From a virus, in IMG/VR virus record IMGVR_UViG_3300027759_000084, positions 1-64,000 of that record: a DNA stretch of 64,000 nucleotides. One strand, given 5' to 3'. The translations under genes were made by a program, and so were the position numbers. Positions 17,404 through 25,001 of this stretch are shown here, piece after piece; the first letter of the stretch is position 1, and each line of letters begins with the position of its first letter. The notes under the pieces were generated by a model. The model was not told the DNA's origin and searched no databases. It saw nothing but the letters and a program-made list of their open reading frames with translations.

Positions 17404-17507
17404 TTGTTTGGAATGCAAACAAATTAAACAGATTTGTTGGTACTAACCTAGTTCCTTAACCTCTTTCTTGTTCATGTGTGTAAAGGTTATGGTACTAACC
17501 TAGTACC
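17404..17507. promoter_or_regulatory. Operator-like palindrome cluster
   Basis: Three inverted repeats lie between two leftward genes. TTGTTTG-GAATG-CAAACAA is perfect (17404-17422). GGTACTA-ACC-TAGTACC is perfect (17491-17507). A second copy of the latter with one mismatch is at 17439-17455. The two related sites are 52 bp apart (centre to centre), about five helical turns, as expected for cooperative repressor binding. They precede the gene starting at 17382, in an operon that includes an XRE regulator. Confidence 0.65.
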
Positions 17508-17510
17508 AAC

Positions 17511-17780
17511 TCACCCAACCAGCCTCTCGTGCTCGTTGTTGATGGCATCCTTCTCCTCCCAAAGTTTGGCATTAGGACCACACATATCAAACCCCCTCAT
17601 TGTGCCGCACATCCTTGTTCGCTCAAAAATATCAATTTTTTCCCCTGTTACGAGATCAATACTGCTAGCTGCGCCTTTGCTAGCTATAGCATCTTGATGG
17701 GTGCACGCATATGCAGTTCCATGCTCAAAAGAACGCGACACACACCACCGACAATCAACACAGAATTTAGGCGTATCCAT
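17511..17780 (-). CDS. Cys-rich zinc-binding-like protein, 89 aa
   Basis: The start is placed at the ATG at 17780 (MDTPKFCVDCRWCVSRSFEH), because the upstream in-frame sequence is antisense-like and overlaps another gene. It has a CVDCRWC cluster, a later YACTHQD and a closing MCGTMRGFDMCGPNAKLW, giving enough Cys/His for one or two zinc sites. Similar short Cys-rich proteins are common in phages, with unknown roles. It ends just before the operator cluster. Confidence 0.7.
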   Translation of the reverse strand: MDTPKFCVDCRWCVSRSFEHGTAYACTHQDAIASKGAASSIDLVTGEKIDIFERTRMCGTMRGFDMCGPNAKLWEEKDAINNEHERLVG

Positions 17781-17781
17781 A

Positions 17782-18045
17782 TTATTTAGCTTTGTTAAGT
17801 TTATTTGGTTTATGCTTGTAGCAGGTCCAACGATATTTATGATCCTCGCACGGCGATCCACAGTCTGCCTCTTGATAGCATCCAGGCTCATCACAGAGCA
17901 TGATGAAGCAGTCGATAGACTTGCAATCTGGACATCCGTAGCATTTCGCCGCACGCTCAAATGGATGATCTGCTTCAAGCCTCTCATTTCTGAGAAACTT
18001 GTGGTAGCACTCTTTGCATTGCAGTTTTTCGGTTTCCAGAATCAT
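17782..18045 (-). CDS. Zinc-ribbon-like Cys-rich protein, 87 aa
   Basis: The start is chosen at the ATG at 18045, which overlaps the upstream stop as ATGA; an in-frame ATG seven codons earlier is less well placed. It contains four Cys pairs: CKECYHKF, CYGCPDCKSIDC, CDEPGCYQEADC and CEDH with a late CYKHK. This is a two-zinc-ribbon-like arrangement. The function is unknown; it may bind nucleic acid or act as a protein adaptor. Confidence 0.72.
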   Translation of the reverse strand: MILETEKLQCKECYHKFLRNERLEADHPFERAAKCYGCPDCKSIDCFIMLCDEPGCYQEADCGSPCEDHKYRWTCYKHKPNKLNKAK

Positions 18046-18488
18046 TTCTTCAACTTTCCAGCGCACTCGGCATATCCGATGATGTCAACCAAGGTGTCTC
18101 GCTTCTTGCTTGTCTTGGCTCGGCTGACTTTCAGCAGAATCATCATTTGTGCCACATCCCAAGGTTCAATGGTAGAACCTGTGTAGGCACTCCACAGATT
18201 TGCGATGCGGGAGAAAGATTCGTTCACATCGCCGTAGTCGGCTTCGCGATCTCCAGCAACAATTGCTGCGGCCTCCTCGGAGATGGATTGCTCTGGAGTC
18301 GCATACCATGAAGAAAGATCTCCATAGTCAATTATTTCACCTGAACTTGCGTAAATAGATCCACCCCATATGTATTCATCGGTAAACACAAGCAATCTGG
18401 CATCAAATGGAGCTTTTAATTCAGCCCCCTTAACGAGTTTGAATCCTGGAGGAGGCGTTGGTTTGTCGTGTTCTGTATTCATGATCAT
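18042..18488 (-). CDS. DUF6378-type phage protein, 148 aa
   Basis: The C-terminal 80 residues carry the DUF6378-like pattern: AGDREADYGDVNESFSRIAN, LWSAYTG, then PWDVAQMMILLKVSRAKTS and KRDTLVDIIGYAECAG. This family is widespread in phages, with unknown function. The start is set at MIMNTEHD (18488) because the next gene upstream begins with the same ATGATCATGAA string; 18482 and 18548 are alternatives. The N-terminal part has a GFKLVKGAELKAPFDARLLV segment. Confidence 0.75.
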   Translation of the reverse strand: MIMNTEHDKPTPPPGFKLVKGAELKAPFDARLLVFTDEYIWGGSIYASSGEIIDYGDLSSWYATPEQSISEEAAAIVAGDREADYGDVNESFSRIANLWSAYTGSTIEPWDVAQMMILLKVSRAKTSKKRDTLVDIIGYAECAGKLKK

Positions 18489-18540
18489 GTGATTATTAAG
18501 GTGGTATCGAAGAGAATGAATGGCGTATCGTTGAGATTCG

Positions 18541-18882
18541 TTAGTCATTGATGAACGGTTTGAGTTTGGCAATTGCTGCTATCTGCACGTCATTGAGCAT
18601 CCACGCTGAGTCACTGTAAGGATCGTCGGCAAACGAATTGAAAACCTTTTTGAGAGCTTCGCGCATTTTCGCCACTTGTCGCAAAACGTAATCATCGGCA
18701 GGCTCTAATCCGATTGTGTCATCATTGCCGAATCCCTCTTTGCAGATTCGGGCAAGTTGATCGCGTGCCTCGTCACGCTCGCGTTCAAGTTGACGTGCAA
18801 AATCTCCTTGGACCGCATCTTTGTTGCCATACCAAGCCATGCTTGCAGCATCCGTCTCAGGTGTTGGTTTATTCATGATCAT
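18541..18882 (-). CDS. PETDA-family coiled-coil protein, 113 aa
   Basis: It begins MIMNKPTPETDAASMAWYGN, followed by DFARQLERERDEARDQLARI, a pattern common to short phage proteins of unknown role. A paralogue with the same N-terminal signature (TPETDAAEKM, then DFARQLELERNEAR) lies on the other strand at 30829-31293. The middle is a coiled coil and the C-terminus is a separate helix pair. Start and upstream stop overlap as TAATG (18880-18884). Confidence 0.78.
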   Translation of the reverse strand: MIMNKPTPETDAASMAWYGNKDAVQGDFARQLERERDEARDQLARICKEGFGNDDTIGLEPADDYVLRQVAKMREALKKVFNSFADDPYSDSAWMLNDVQIAAIAKLKPFIND

Positions 18883-19103
18883 TACTTGGATTGTTTCTTG
18901 GAGCCAATCTTCCTTCCCTTTGGCAAGCAGCCACAGGACTGCACACTACCAGAGGTGAGATTTTGATAATATACCTCGGTCTTGTTTCCGCACTCGCACT
19001 GGCACAGCCAGCGGCTATTACCATGGGTGTTGCGAGATACGAGTTCGACAACAATCAAGCTGCCGAAGGTTTCGTTGATGAGTGATTTTGGTGAGCGTCC
19101 CAT
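18882..19103 (-). CDS. CxCG/SCGC zinc-ribbon protein, 73 aa
   Basis: A member of a zinc-ribbon family present several times here. After a G-x-L strand, SRNTHGNSRWLCQCECGNKT leads to a second Cys pair in GSVQSCGCLPKGRK, giving a CxC-x(n)-CGC four-Cys site. The closest paralogue is the 75-aa protein at 21570-21797, sharing SRNxHGNSRWLCxCxCG. Relatives are often the N-terminal part of AP2/HNH endonucleases; here it stands alone and is probably DNA-binding. It is coupled to both neighbours by TAATG overlaps. Confidence 0.8.
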   Translation of the reverse strand: MGRSPKSLINETFGSLIVVELVSRNTHGNSRWLCQCECGNKTEVYYQNLTSGSVQSCGCLPKGRKIGSKKQSK

Positions 19104-19348
19104 TAGAGTGTTAGGTTTGGATGATTGCTATCTGGCTCAATGAGGAACTCGCACTCGAAAGCGATGATAGCAGGCGGATGGATAAACGATATTAGCATCA
19201 TGTCTCCACGTGGAGCGGTGCGGCGTAAACACGTCTCACAGCCTTCGCGCCAGTCCCAACTGCCGTTTTCATTGAAGCCTACGCCATCGCAACGGGCTAC
19301 ATCATTAGGAAGCCGAATCAAGTCGCTGTTGGTCTTCATAGGTTTCAT
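19103..19348 (-). CDS. Conserved small phage protein, 81 aa
   Basis: It contains RLPNDVARCDGVGFNENGSW followed by WREGCETCLRRTAPR and PPAIIAFECEFLIE. This pattern with three conserved Cys recurs in short proteins of many phages and prophages, without known function. The Cys spacing could bind a metal. It is coupled by TAATG to the zinc-ribbon gene downstream. Confidence 0.75.
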   Translation of the reverse strand: MKPMKTNSDLIRLPNDVARCDGVGFNENGSWDWREGCETCLRRTAPRGDMMLISFIHPPAIIAFECEFLIEPDSNHPNLTL

Positions 19349-19372
19349 TTCAGGTTATTCATTTTTGTTACC

Positions 19373-20005
19373 TCAATAAGCCCACTTGGCGTCACCAAGG
19401 ATTTCGTCCGAGTCAGACCACCATTCATCCCATTGGCTATTGGTAGCCACACTCCAGGGCGGAATAGTTGCGGCTGCGTCTCTGCCAGTCAATGAAACTG
19501 GCATCCACTTGATGCGGTTATTTGGATAGATTGCGATCTGCCCATTGATGAGCTTGATGACGTTGCCCTCCTTGTGCTCTTCAAGAAGCTCTGCATCACC
19601 CACGTCCAGGAGGCCGCTGGCTTGTCCTTCTGGCAGGTGGTCGATGGTGAACCAGTAGTGACCGCCGATGGGTGGCAATCCCTTGCCAAGGTTCACCAGC
19701 ACCGGCACGTCGGAGAGTTGATCCTTGCGCCAGAGTTCAATTGAGCCTGAGAGGCATTCCCACATTTGAACCTTATGCAGAGGCAGCGGTTTGTGATCGT
19801 CTTCCGGCTCATACCAATAGACGCACTGCGGGGGAATTTTGTCGAAGCATGCAGCGTATTTCTCGACCCATGCCTGGAAGCAGAATGGACGGTTACGCAT
19901 CGCTCGAACAGATACAAGCCAAGCGGGTTCAAATTCGTTTTCTGGACCACCGAAGGCATCGCATCGGATGAAGACTTTAGTTTTGGGTAGGTTGATGTTT
20001 CGCAT
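19373..20005 (-). CDS. Hypothetical protein, 210 aa
   Basis: A protein of mixed alpha/beta character with many aromatic residues. Its N-terminus (MRNINLPKTKVFIRCDAFGG) is followed by a FCFQAWVEKYAACFD segment and a late NVIKLINGQIAIYPNNRIKW strand pair typical of small phage 'conserved hypothetical' proteins. No catalytic motif is visible. It lies 3 bases from the gene above, so it belongs to the same operon. Confidence 0.72.
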   Translation of the reverse strand: MRNINLPKTKVFIRCDAFGGPENEFEPAWLVSVRAMRNRPFCFQAWVEKYAACFDKIPPQCVYWYEPEDDHKPLPLHKVQMWECLSGSIELWRKDQLSDVPVLVNLGKGLPPIGGHYWFTIDHLPEGQASGLLDVGDAELLEEHKEGNVIKLINGQIAIYPNNRIKWMPVSLTGRDAAATIPPWSVATNSQWDEWWSDSDEILGDAKWAY

Positions 20006-20008
20006 ATT

Positions 20009-20353
20009 TTACCAGAGTTTGAGGATTAAACCGATTGCTTCAGAGCGTTGGGCTGCGGTTGCTTGTAGTGCATCCGTAGCTTTCAGACTTCTATAACCAT
20101 GCACAGGGTCAATGATTAAAGCCAAATGATCACAAAAATCGTCTCTAAGATTCCATTCCTTAGACCATGTTTGTTGCTCTAACTCATGCACCGCGTTAAG
20201 GTCGTTGAAGTAGTCGGGAATTTCCTCAAAACCAATATGTTTCGGGTGATTTTTATGCCCCCAGCATTTACGTCCATCTAGCCACGGCTCTTCTTGTATA
20301 AATCCAGCAGCCTCCGCCAGCTTAATTCGTTTTTCTTCTTGTGTGAGTTTCAT
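20009..20353 (-). CDS. BC1872/ABA-sandwich-like phage protein, 114 aa
   Basis: The start is at the ATG at 20353 (MKLTQEEKRIKLAEAAGFIQ). The body has the signature of the phage ABA-sandwich (BC1872-type) family: an N-terminal IKLAEAAG helix, a HIGFEEIPDYFNDLNAVHEL middle and a C-terminal LQATAAQRSEAIGLILKLW. These proteins occur in phage early regions. Their biochemical role is not known. Confidence 0.8.
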   Translation of the reverse strand: MKLTQEEKRIKLAEAAGFIQEEPWLDGRKCWGHKNHPKHIGFEEIPDYFNDLNAVHELEQQTWSKEWNLRDDFCDHLALIIDPVHGYRSLKATDALQATAAQRSEAIGLILKLW

Positions 20354-20419
20354 ATCGTCACCAACCATCGCACACCGATTCTGTCGATGCAACAAATACA
20401 ATAAGATATAATTGTTTAA

Positions 20420-20935
20420 TTAAGTTGTTAGCAGAGAGTAGTCGAGTTTCACTTCTCCAGTATAGCCGCGCTGGATATGAACAGCACCGAGGCTGAATCC
20501 AGTTTGAGGCCATGGTTTAGGCGGTGTTGGAACAAAGAGGATTTCCTTCATTCCGAATCCAGCCTCCAACATGTCGGACTGACGCGCCCGCATAAAAAAA
20601 GCATTCACGAGACAGAGGAAGACAACATTGCTAGATACCTCCATCGACTTTTGGAGAAATGTCCTGAGTTTTGACCAAGGCGGGTTGGTGATAGTCCAGC
20701 ATACAGGTTCTTGCCAAGATTGGTTCAAGAAGTCAGCACCAGCGTCGATCTCATACCACTCCACAAACCCGTTTGTTGCGTATGGAAGCATGGCATCGTA
20801 GAAAGCTCCCTTTCCTCGGCATGGGTCAAGCAGCATACCGCTGGGGTTAAAGTGCTTCACAATCTGCTTCGCCAGTTCAGGTGGAGTATATACCCTGTCA
20901 TTGCCGCCTTTTGGGGCCAGTGGTCGGTTGCTCAT
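20420..20935 (-). CDS. DNA adenine methyltransferase-like protein, 171 aa
   Basis: The start is at the ATG at 20935 (MSNRPLAPKGGNDRVYTPPE). A class I fold is visible: motif I-like MLLDPCRGKGAFYDAM (about 35-50), an acidic YEIDAGADF after strand 2, and motif IV TNPPWSKL (about 83-90), an NPPW variant of the (D/N)PP(Y/F/W) signature for N6-adenine or N4-cytosine methylation. There is no obvious target-recognition domain, and at 171 aa it is short. It could protect phage DNA from host restriction. Confidence 0.75.
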   Translation of the reverse strand: MSNRPLAPKGGNDRVYTPPELAKQIVKHFNPSGMLLDPCRGKGAFYDAMLPYATNGFVEWYEIDAGADFLNQSWQEPVCWTITNPPWSKLRTFLQKSMEVSSNVVFLCLVNAFFMRARQSDMLEAGFGMKEILFVPTPPKPWPQTGFSLGAVHIQRGYTGEVKLDYSLLTT

Positions 20936-20985
20936 ATTGGTAAGTGTAAGGTTTGAATTGCGCAAATACAAATACTATAAGATAT

Positions 20986-21462
20986 TTATCCTCTCAGCCA
21001 AATCGCAAGCTCATCCTTCATCGCTAGCTTGACGTAGAAATCCGTTGGCTTCTGGCCCTTGTAGGTGAGTCCTTTGACCCGGCAACGAGCGATACAGCGC
21101 CAGAGACGTTGATCGTTGAGGATGAGTTTTTTAGCTTCTGATACCACAGGCTTCTTGGAATCAGTCAGCATCGCCTCAAGCTCAGCCAAATCGCCAATAG
21201 GCTCTTCAACAGCAGTTGGGCTTTCTGGCTTCACATCCACTGCTTTACCGCGCAGTAGATCAGTTCTAAGGCATCCACAGGAAAGGGACTTGCCCGTTGT
21301 GAGAGCGGTGTAGAACACGTTCTGCTTGATGCGTCCACAATCGCACTGGCACCTCCAGGTTGAAGATCCTTTTCTACCCGTTGGAACATGGGAGAGAACC
21401 GTCCAGCGACCAAAGCGTTTGCCCGTGAGGTTTTTGAAGTTGGGATGGAATGATGAAATCAT
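20986..21462 (-). CDS. Zinc-ribbon protein with C-terminal helical extension, 158 aa
   Basis: The N-terminal 65 residues are a CxCG/SCGC zinc ribbon: GKRFGRWTVLSHVPTGRKGS, then WRCQCDCGRIKQ and SLSCGCLRTDLL. The remaining 90 residues are helical and basic (LILNDQRLWRCIARCRVKGL) with no HNH or AP2 core, so the extension differs from homing-endonuclease relatives. It is probably a DNA-binding accessory protein. An AAACGGACA element lies 24-32 bases upstream of the start. Confidence 0.75.
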   Translation of the reverse strand: MISSFHPNFKNLTGKRFGRWTVLSHVPTGRKGSSTWRCQCDCGRIKQNVFYTALTTGKSLSCGCLRTDLLRGKAVDVKPESPTAVEEPIGDLAELEAMLTDSKKPVVSEAKKLILNDQRLWRCIARCRVKGLTYKGQKPTDFYVKLAMKDELAIWLRG

Positions 21463-21569
21463 CGTCAGAAACGATAGCTAAGTAAACGGACAGAATCAAA
21501 TGGTATAAGAAATAATTTAGAGGGAGAAATTGTTGGGGATGATTTTACAGAAAAGACCCCTGGGGTAGG

Positions 21570-21797
21570 CTAGTTTTCAGGAGAAGATGGGGTGGCCTTT
21601 GGCTTCCTACCCCTAGCGATGCAGCCACAGGAGTTGATCTTCAGCAGCTTGAGGTTCTGATACATCACCTCAACAGATCCTCCACAATCGCATTTACATA
21701 GCCATCGGCTATTTCCGTGTTGATTACGGGAGACAATTGAGGTGACGACTAGCTTACCGTAGCGGTTTCCGAGAAGAGAAATGGGTGATCTTGGCAT
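21570..21797 (-). CDS. CxCG/SCGC zinc-ribbon protein, 75 aa
   Basis: A close paralogue of the 73-aa protein at 18882-19103: LLGNRYGKLVVTSIVSRNQH, then RWLCKCDCGGSVEV and INSCGCIARGRKP. It is a single four-Cys zinc ribbon with a basic tail, probably nucleic-acid-binding. It is divergent from the four-zinc-ribbon HNH gene. The 56-bp spacer between them carries ATATTGTAGAAG twice (about 21795 and 21830), a possible shared control element. Confidence 0.8.
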   Translation of the reverse strand: MPRSPISLLGNRYGKLVVTSIVSRNQHGNSRWLCKCDCGGSVEVMYQNLKLLKINSCGCIARGRKPKATPSSPEN

Positions 21798-21853
21798 ATT
21801 GTAGAAGTATTATTTGACTGATGTTGATAGATATTGTAGAAGATTATTAATTT

Positions 21854-23146
21854 ATGCAAGCTAATAAATCACGCGCACTGCCAGAAGAGGTTTGGAATGA
21901 AATTAAAAGCAAGCACCTTGGCGGTGTCAGGCTTCGCTCATTGGCAAGAATGTATAAAGTGTCAGAGAGCACTGTCCTATCCCGTGCATTTCGTCATAGA
22001 TGGAGCGATGAAGCTAGGATGTTCAAGAAGGTTTGCCGCGATCACCATTGTAGGTACAAAGATTGCCCTACCAACTGCGGAATCGCATCACTTTGGAGAA
22101 CCAACATAGATCAAGCCAAAAAGCGTCGAATCCAAAAGTCCATGGCACGCCACAGGAAAGCAAAAAGATTGCAACAATTGCTAAACAGGCCAGCACCAAG
22201 GGTTAAGCTGTGCGCTTTTTGCCAAAAGGAAATGACATCGCTAAAGTATAAGTTTTGTTCCAGTATTTGCCAAAATGGTCACAGGCTTGCAAAAAAGCCA
22301 CCGCCAAAGCCAAGAGAATTAAGGTTGAAGGGTGGCCCACCAAAGAAGCCGAATCCACCAAGGAAATGCCCGCGATGTGAGTGTGAGTTTACCTCCAGGC
22401 ACCCATCATCAAAAACTCGTTTCTGCTCAAGAATATGCTCTGGAGTCAGAAGTAAAAAGGCAAAGCCGCCACCAATTGAGGGCAATTGCGTTATATGCTC
22501 CGCTCATATTGTATTCCCAAAGATCAAGTTTTGTTCCAGCGTGTGCCGTAAAAAGCATGAAAAAATCATGGATAAAAAGTTGGGCAGAAAAAGAAAAAAG
22601 AAGCCAAAACCAAGGAAGATAATTACGATCAAGCCATGTGGCATCTGTGGCAATGAGTTTCAGCCAAAGTCGTTCAGGAATCTTTTTTGTTCCAACAAAT
22701 GCCATAATAAAAACGACAGAAACAAAAGAAGAATCAAAGAGCGCGGAAAGAAAAGACCACCACATCAACGCATCAAGAACCGCCTATCTGGAAGGCTTCG
22801 TGAGCTTCTTCGTCGCAAAGGACAACAAAAGAAGAATGCCATCAGTAGCTACATGGGTTGTACTCCAATGGAAATGCTACGACACGTTGAGTCTCAATTC
22901 ACCAAGGGAATGACATGGGAGACGTATGGCGTCTTTGGATGGCACTTGGATCACATTATCCCATGCGAGCGATTTGATCTCACCAACGAAGATCATTGCC
23001 GAGTGTGCTTTAATTGGCGCAATATTAGGCCACTATGGGGTGAGGATAATTGGAATAGGCAAGAGATGCTAACCCTTGACGAGGCGCTAAATATCGACCC
23101 TGAGCTTGTGAGGATGGTTAAAGATATTGGAGTGAGGCTTTGGTAG
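21854..23146 (+). CDS. HNH endonuclease with four tandem zinc ribbons, 430 aa
   Basis: Residues about 9-50 are a helix-turn-helix (LPEEVWNEIKSKHLGGVRLR onward) like that of the protein at 23467-23964. A Cys cluster (C61, C66, C71, C75) follows. Then come four C-x2-C...F-C-S-x2-C zinc ribbons, at 120-139, 172-195, 212-231 and 262-283, joined by Lys/Pro-rich linkers. Residues about 336-405 are an HNH domain (HVESQFTKGMTWETYG, then WHLDHIIPCERFD and NIRPLWGEDN). The serial ribbons could read a long DNA site. The only large plus-strand gene between two leftward blocks, it is probably a selfish endonuclease. Confidence 0.88.
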   Translation: MQANKSRALPEEVWNEIKSKHLGGVRLRSLARMYKVSESTVLSRAFRHRWSDEARMFKKVCRDHHCRYKDCPTNCGIASLWRTNIDQAKKRRIQKSMARHRKAKRLQQLLNRPAPRVKLCAFCQKEMTSLKYKFCSSICQNGHRLAKKPPPKPRELRLKGGPPKKPNPPRKCPRCECEFTSRHPSSKTRFCSRICSGVRSKKAKPPPIEGNCVICSAHIVFPKIKFCSSVCRKKHEKIMDKKLGRKRKKKPKPRKIITIKPCGICGNEFQPKSFRNLFCSNKCHNKNDRNKRRIKERGKKRPPHQRIKNRLSGRLRELLRRKGQQKKNAISSYMGCTPMEMLRHVESQFTKGMTWETYGVFGWHLDHIIPCERFDLTNEDHCRVCFNWRNIRPLWGEDNWNRQEMLTLDEALNIDPELVRMVKDIGVRLW

Positions 23147-23274
23147 AAGAATTAATACTGTGGGAGAATTGGTTAGAAACTAGAAGAATCAAGTGTGGAT
23201 ACTCCTGTGGTGGGAGTGAATTTATACGCTACGCACGGGCCGACCGCCCGGTGCCTACTGCTACCCGACCCGTG

Positions 23275-23353
23275 GCTACCGCTCTACGCTGCTGGCTACC
23301 GCTACCGCTCTACGCTGCTGCCGCTGGCTACCGCTGCCAGCTAGCGCGGTAGC
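23275..23353. repeat. GC-rich tandem/inverted repeats in 320-bp non-coding region
   Basis: Bases 23147-23466 hold no convincing gene. Within them GCTACCGCTCTACGCTGCTG occurs exactly twice (23275-23294 and 23301-23320), with further partial GCTGGCTACCGCT units to 23335. A perfect 8-bp hairpin GCTACCGC/GCGGTAGC closes the array (23327-23353). The flanking genes converge here, so a two-way transcription barrier is possible. There is no T-tract. Confidence 0.7.
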
Positions 23354-23466
23354 AACCCCATGCCTTGCTGGAATCAAAGGGAAATCAGGCCGGGAATGGC
23401 GTGGTAAAGTTATAGGTTTGAACAATCCACATATATCCAAGTTGGACATCACTGATAATCAGTGCT

Positions 23467-23964
23467 TTACACATCATGCACCTTGTCAGTCTCAATAGCA
23501 GGATCAAAATGCGGTGAAAAATCCATCGGCTGAGAACTGAGCACATTAACTTGCACGGCCTGCGCCTGATCCATGCCGCTGGCTTTAGCCACGATGTCCA
23601 TCAGTGCCTTTACATCCTGCCACGATTGCACATCCGGCGGAGCAGCATTGGCCTGCTTTAGCCCTTTTCCTGCGATTTGAAGGGCTAGAAGGCGGTTATC
23701 CTCTCCTAGTCTGGCGATATTCTCCGACACGCTAGAGGCTGCTTTCTGTGCAATTGCAGTGATTTCGGGCGGGTTCTTACATTCACTTACAGCTTGAGCT
23801 TTTGCCTTGGTTACTGCCGACCATACCTCATCCCTGAATCTGCGTTGGTGAATGGCATTCTTTTCGATTCCGAATTGCTCCGCCAGTTCATTATCTGGCA
23901 CGCCACGAATCGACGCTGCTTTGATTGCGTCCCATTCGGCTTGGCTCAATATTGCTTCAGGCAT
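23467..23964 (-). CDS. HTH protein, candidate terminase small subunit, 165 aa
   Basis: The N-terminal 50 residues (LSQAEWDAIKAASIRGVPDN, then ELAEQFGIEKNAIHQRRFRD) form a helix-turn-helix like those of phage small terminase subunits. A helical, Ala/Gln-rich oligomerisation-like middle and an acidic tail (FDPAIETDKVHDV) follow. This layout fits a small terminase, which recognises the packaging site, though the gene lies 33 kb from the large subunit. A transcriptional regulator is the alternative, since the gene is divergent from the early operon across the operator pair at 24036-24070. Confidence 0.6.
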   Translation of the reverse strand: MPEAILSQAEWDAIKAASIRGVPDNELAEQFGIEKNAIHQRRFRDEVWSAVTKAKAQAVSECKNPPEITAIAQKAASSVSENIARLGEDNRLLALQIAGKGLKQANAAPPDVQSWQDVKALMDIVAKASGMDQAQAVQVNVLSSQPMDFSPHFDPAIETDKVHDV

Positions 23965-24035
23965 GGTCTTATTTCTTCACTTTGTTACACAAAGCATTCC
24001 GCTAAAGCCCTCTTTTCTCAACTCTTTTTTCAATA

Positions 24036-24078
24036 TGTCCGTTTTATCCCTTGCAATGTGTCCGCTTTATGTTATCTT
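24036..24078 (+). promoter_or_regulatory. Early promoter candidate with operator pair
   Basis: TGTCCGTTTTAT (24036-24047) and TGTCCGCTTTAT (24059-24070) are direct repeats 23 bp apart. They bracket a possible -35 TTGCAA (24051-24056), with a weak -10 TATCTT (24073-24078) after a 16-bp spacer. The first early gene starts at 24111. The same 12-mer, inverted, recurs at 26791-26802 and 27245-27256. Confidence 0.55.
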
Positions 24079-24110
24079 CTTGTCGTTAGGAAAACCCACC
24101 GCAAAAAAAT

Positions 24111-24293
24111 ATGTCTCTCAAAAACTACACCTTCCTCCGTCTCCGCTCCCTTGGTTACTCTCCAAGGGAGGCTTTGCGCATCTTGCAAGTTGCTACCCGC
24201 TCCCGCTTGGAATGGGAAGAAAGCATAAACCTTTGCCTAGAGTGTCACGGCAAGGGGCCAATTTTCTATGTTCCGCAGAATTGCCTAGCATAG
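24111..24293 (+). CDS. First early-operon gene, 60 aa
   Basis: A small protein beginning MSLKNYTFLRLRSLGYSPRE, with an amphipathic helix and one CLEC pair near the C-terminus. No family is recognised. The leader is A-rich (AAAAAAAT before ATG) with no Shine-Dalgarno site, as for most genes here. It is the first reading frame behind the candidate early promoter, a position often taken by host-takeover peptides; no function is shown. Confidence 0.6.
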   Translation: MSLKNYTFLRLRSLGYSPREALRILQVATRSRLEWEESINLCLECHGKGPIFYVPQNCLA

Positions 24294-24351
24294 TTCACAC
24301 GGGGGGCCGCGCATCTCACACGCGGAAACAAAACAAAAAACGCAACGCAAT

Positions 24352-24540
24352 ATGACAAAAAAAGAAATCATTCAAAAGATTCGTCAATTAATGGCGGAGA
24401 ACCGCAGAATTTGGGTGCTTAATTCATGCTTTCGCGAACCGGCATTCATTAATGAGCAAGAAGCATACATGCTACGGATGGAGCTTGAGCGTCGTTTCGG
24501 GATGAACCGCGAAACAATCAATCAAGAAATCTTTGCATAA
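24352..24540 (+). CDS. Hypothetical early protein, 62 aa
   Basis: A small basic, helical protein beginning MTKKEIIQKIRQLMAENRRI. No domain is recognised. The start is preceded by an A/C-rich leader like those of its neighbours. Confidence 0.62.
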   Translation: MTKKEIIQKIRQLMAENRRIWVLNSCFREPAFINEQEAYMLRMELERRFGMNRETINQEIFA

Positions 24541-24557
24541 GAAAGCCAAAACACAAT

Positions 24558-24659
24558 ATGACACCGCACGAAACACCTGCCGCAATGATCGCCATGCTCC
24601 TAGCTTGGATTCTTGGAACCATAACCCTTTTCGCCGTAGCAATAATGCTGTGGTACTAA
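24558..24659 (+). CDS. Small membrane peptide, 33 aa
   Basis: It reads MTPHETPAAMIAMLLAWILG, followed by a hydrophobic stretch ending MLWY, so one transmembrane helix at about 9-31. The leader (ACACAAT before ATG) matches its neighbours. Single-helix early phage peptides may affect the host membrane; no specific role can be read. Confidence 0.5.
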   Translation: MTPHETPAAMIAMLLAWILGTITLFAVAIMLWY

Positions 24660-24688
24660 CCAGAAACCAAAAACGATAAAAATACACC

Positions 24689-24937
24689 ATGAAAACAGAA
24701 TTTGTGAAAATGACAGATAGAGAAGCCATGACAGCGGCAATAGAATCCGCAGAAAGGTGCGCGGCTCTTTTCGCACAAAGTCTCCAAACTTTGGCAGATT
24801 ACACTTCAGTTAGAATGCGTAACATGCCAGAAACCAGCGGAATATTGGACGACATAACCAAGGTTTCACCCAGTCTTCCAACTATGCTTAAAAGCCTGTC
24901 CGCCATTGATGTAAAAATGCGCAAAGTACTCCTATGA
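24689..24937 (+). CDS. Hypothetical early protein, 82 aa
   Basis: A helical protein beginning MKTEFVKMTDREAMTAAIES, with heptad-like hydrophobic spacing across residues 12-75. No family is recognised. Its start ATGAAAACAGAA is repeated almost exactly at the start of the gene at 25066. Confidence 0.62.
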   Translation: MKTEFVKMTDREAMTAAIESAERCAALFAQSLQTLADYTSVRMRNMPETSGILDDITKVSPSLPTMLKSLSAIDVKMRKVLL

Positions 24938-25001
24938 ATTCATGAAAACAAAACTGAAAAAAGTCCGGCATTATGAAGGCATCGCATAGACCGCGCCAGC
25001 G

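Noticed and set aside
24652-24661. GGTACTAACC match to the operator at 17439/17491
   Set aside because: It covers only ten bases, falls in the last codons and stop of a small gene, and lacks the palindromic second half.
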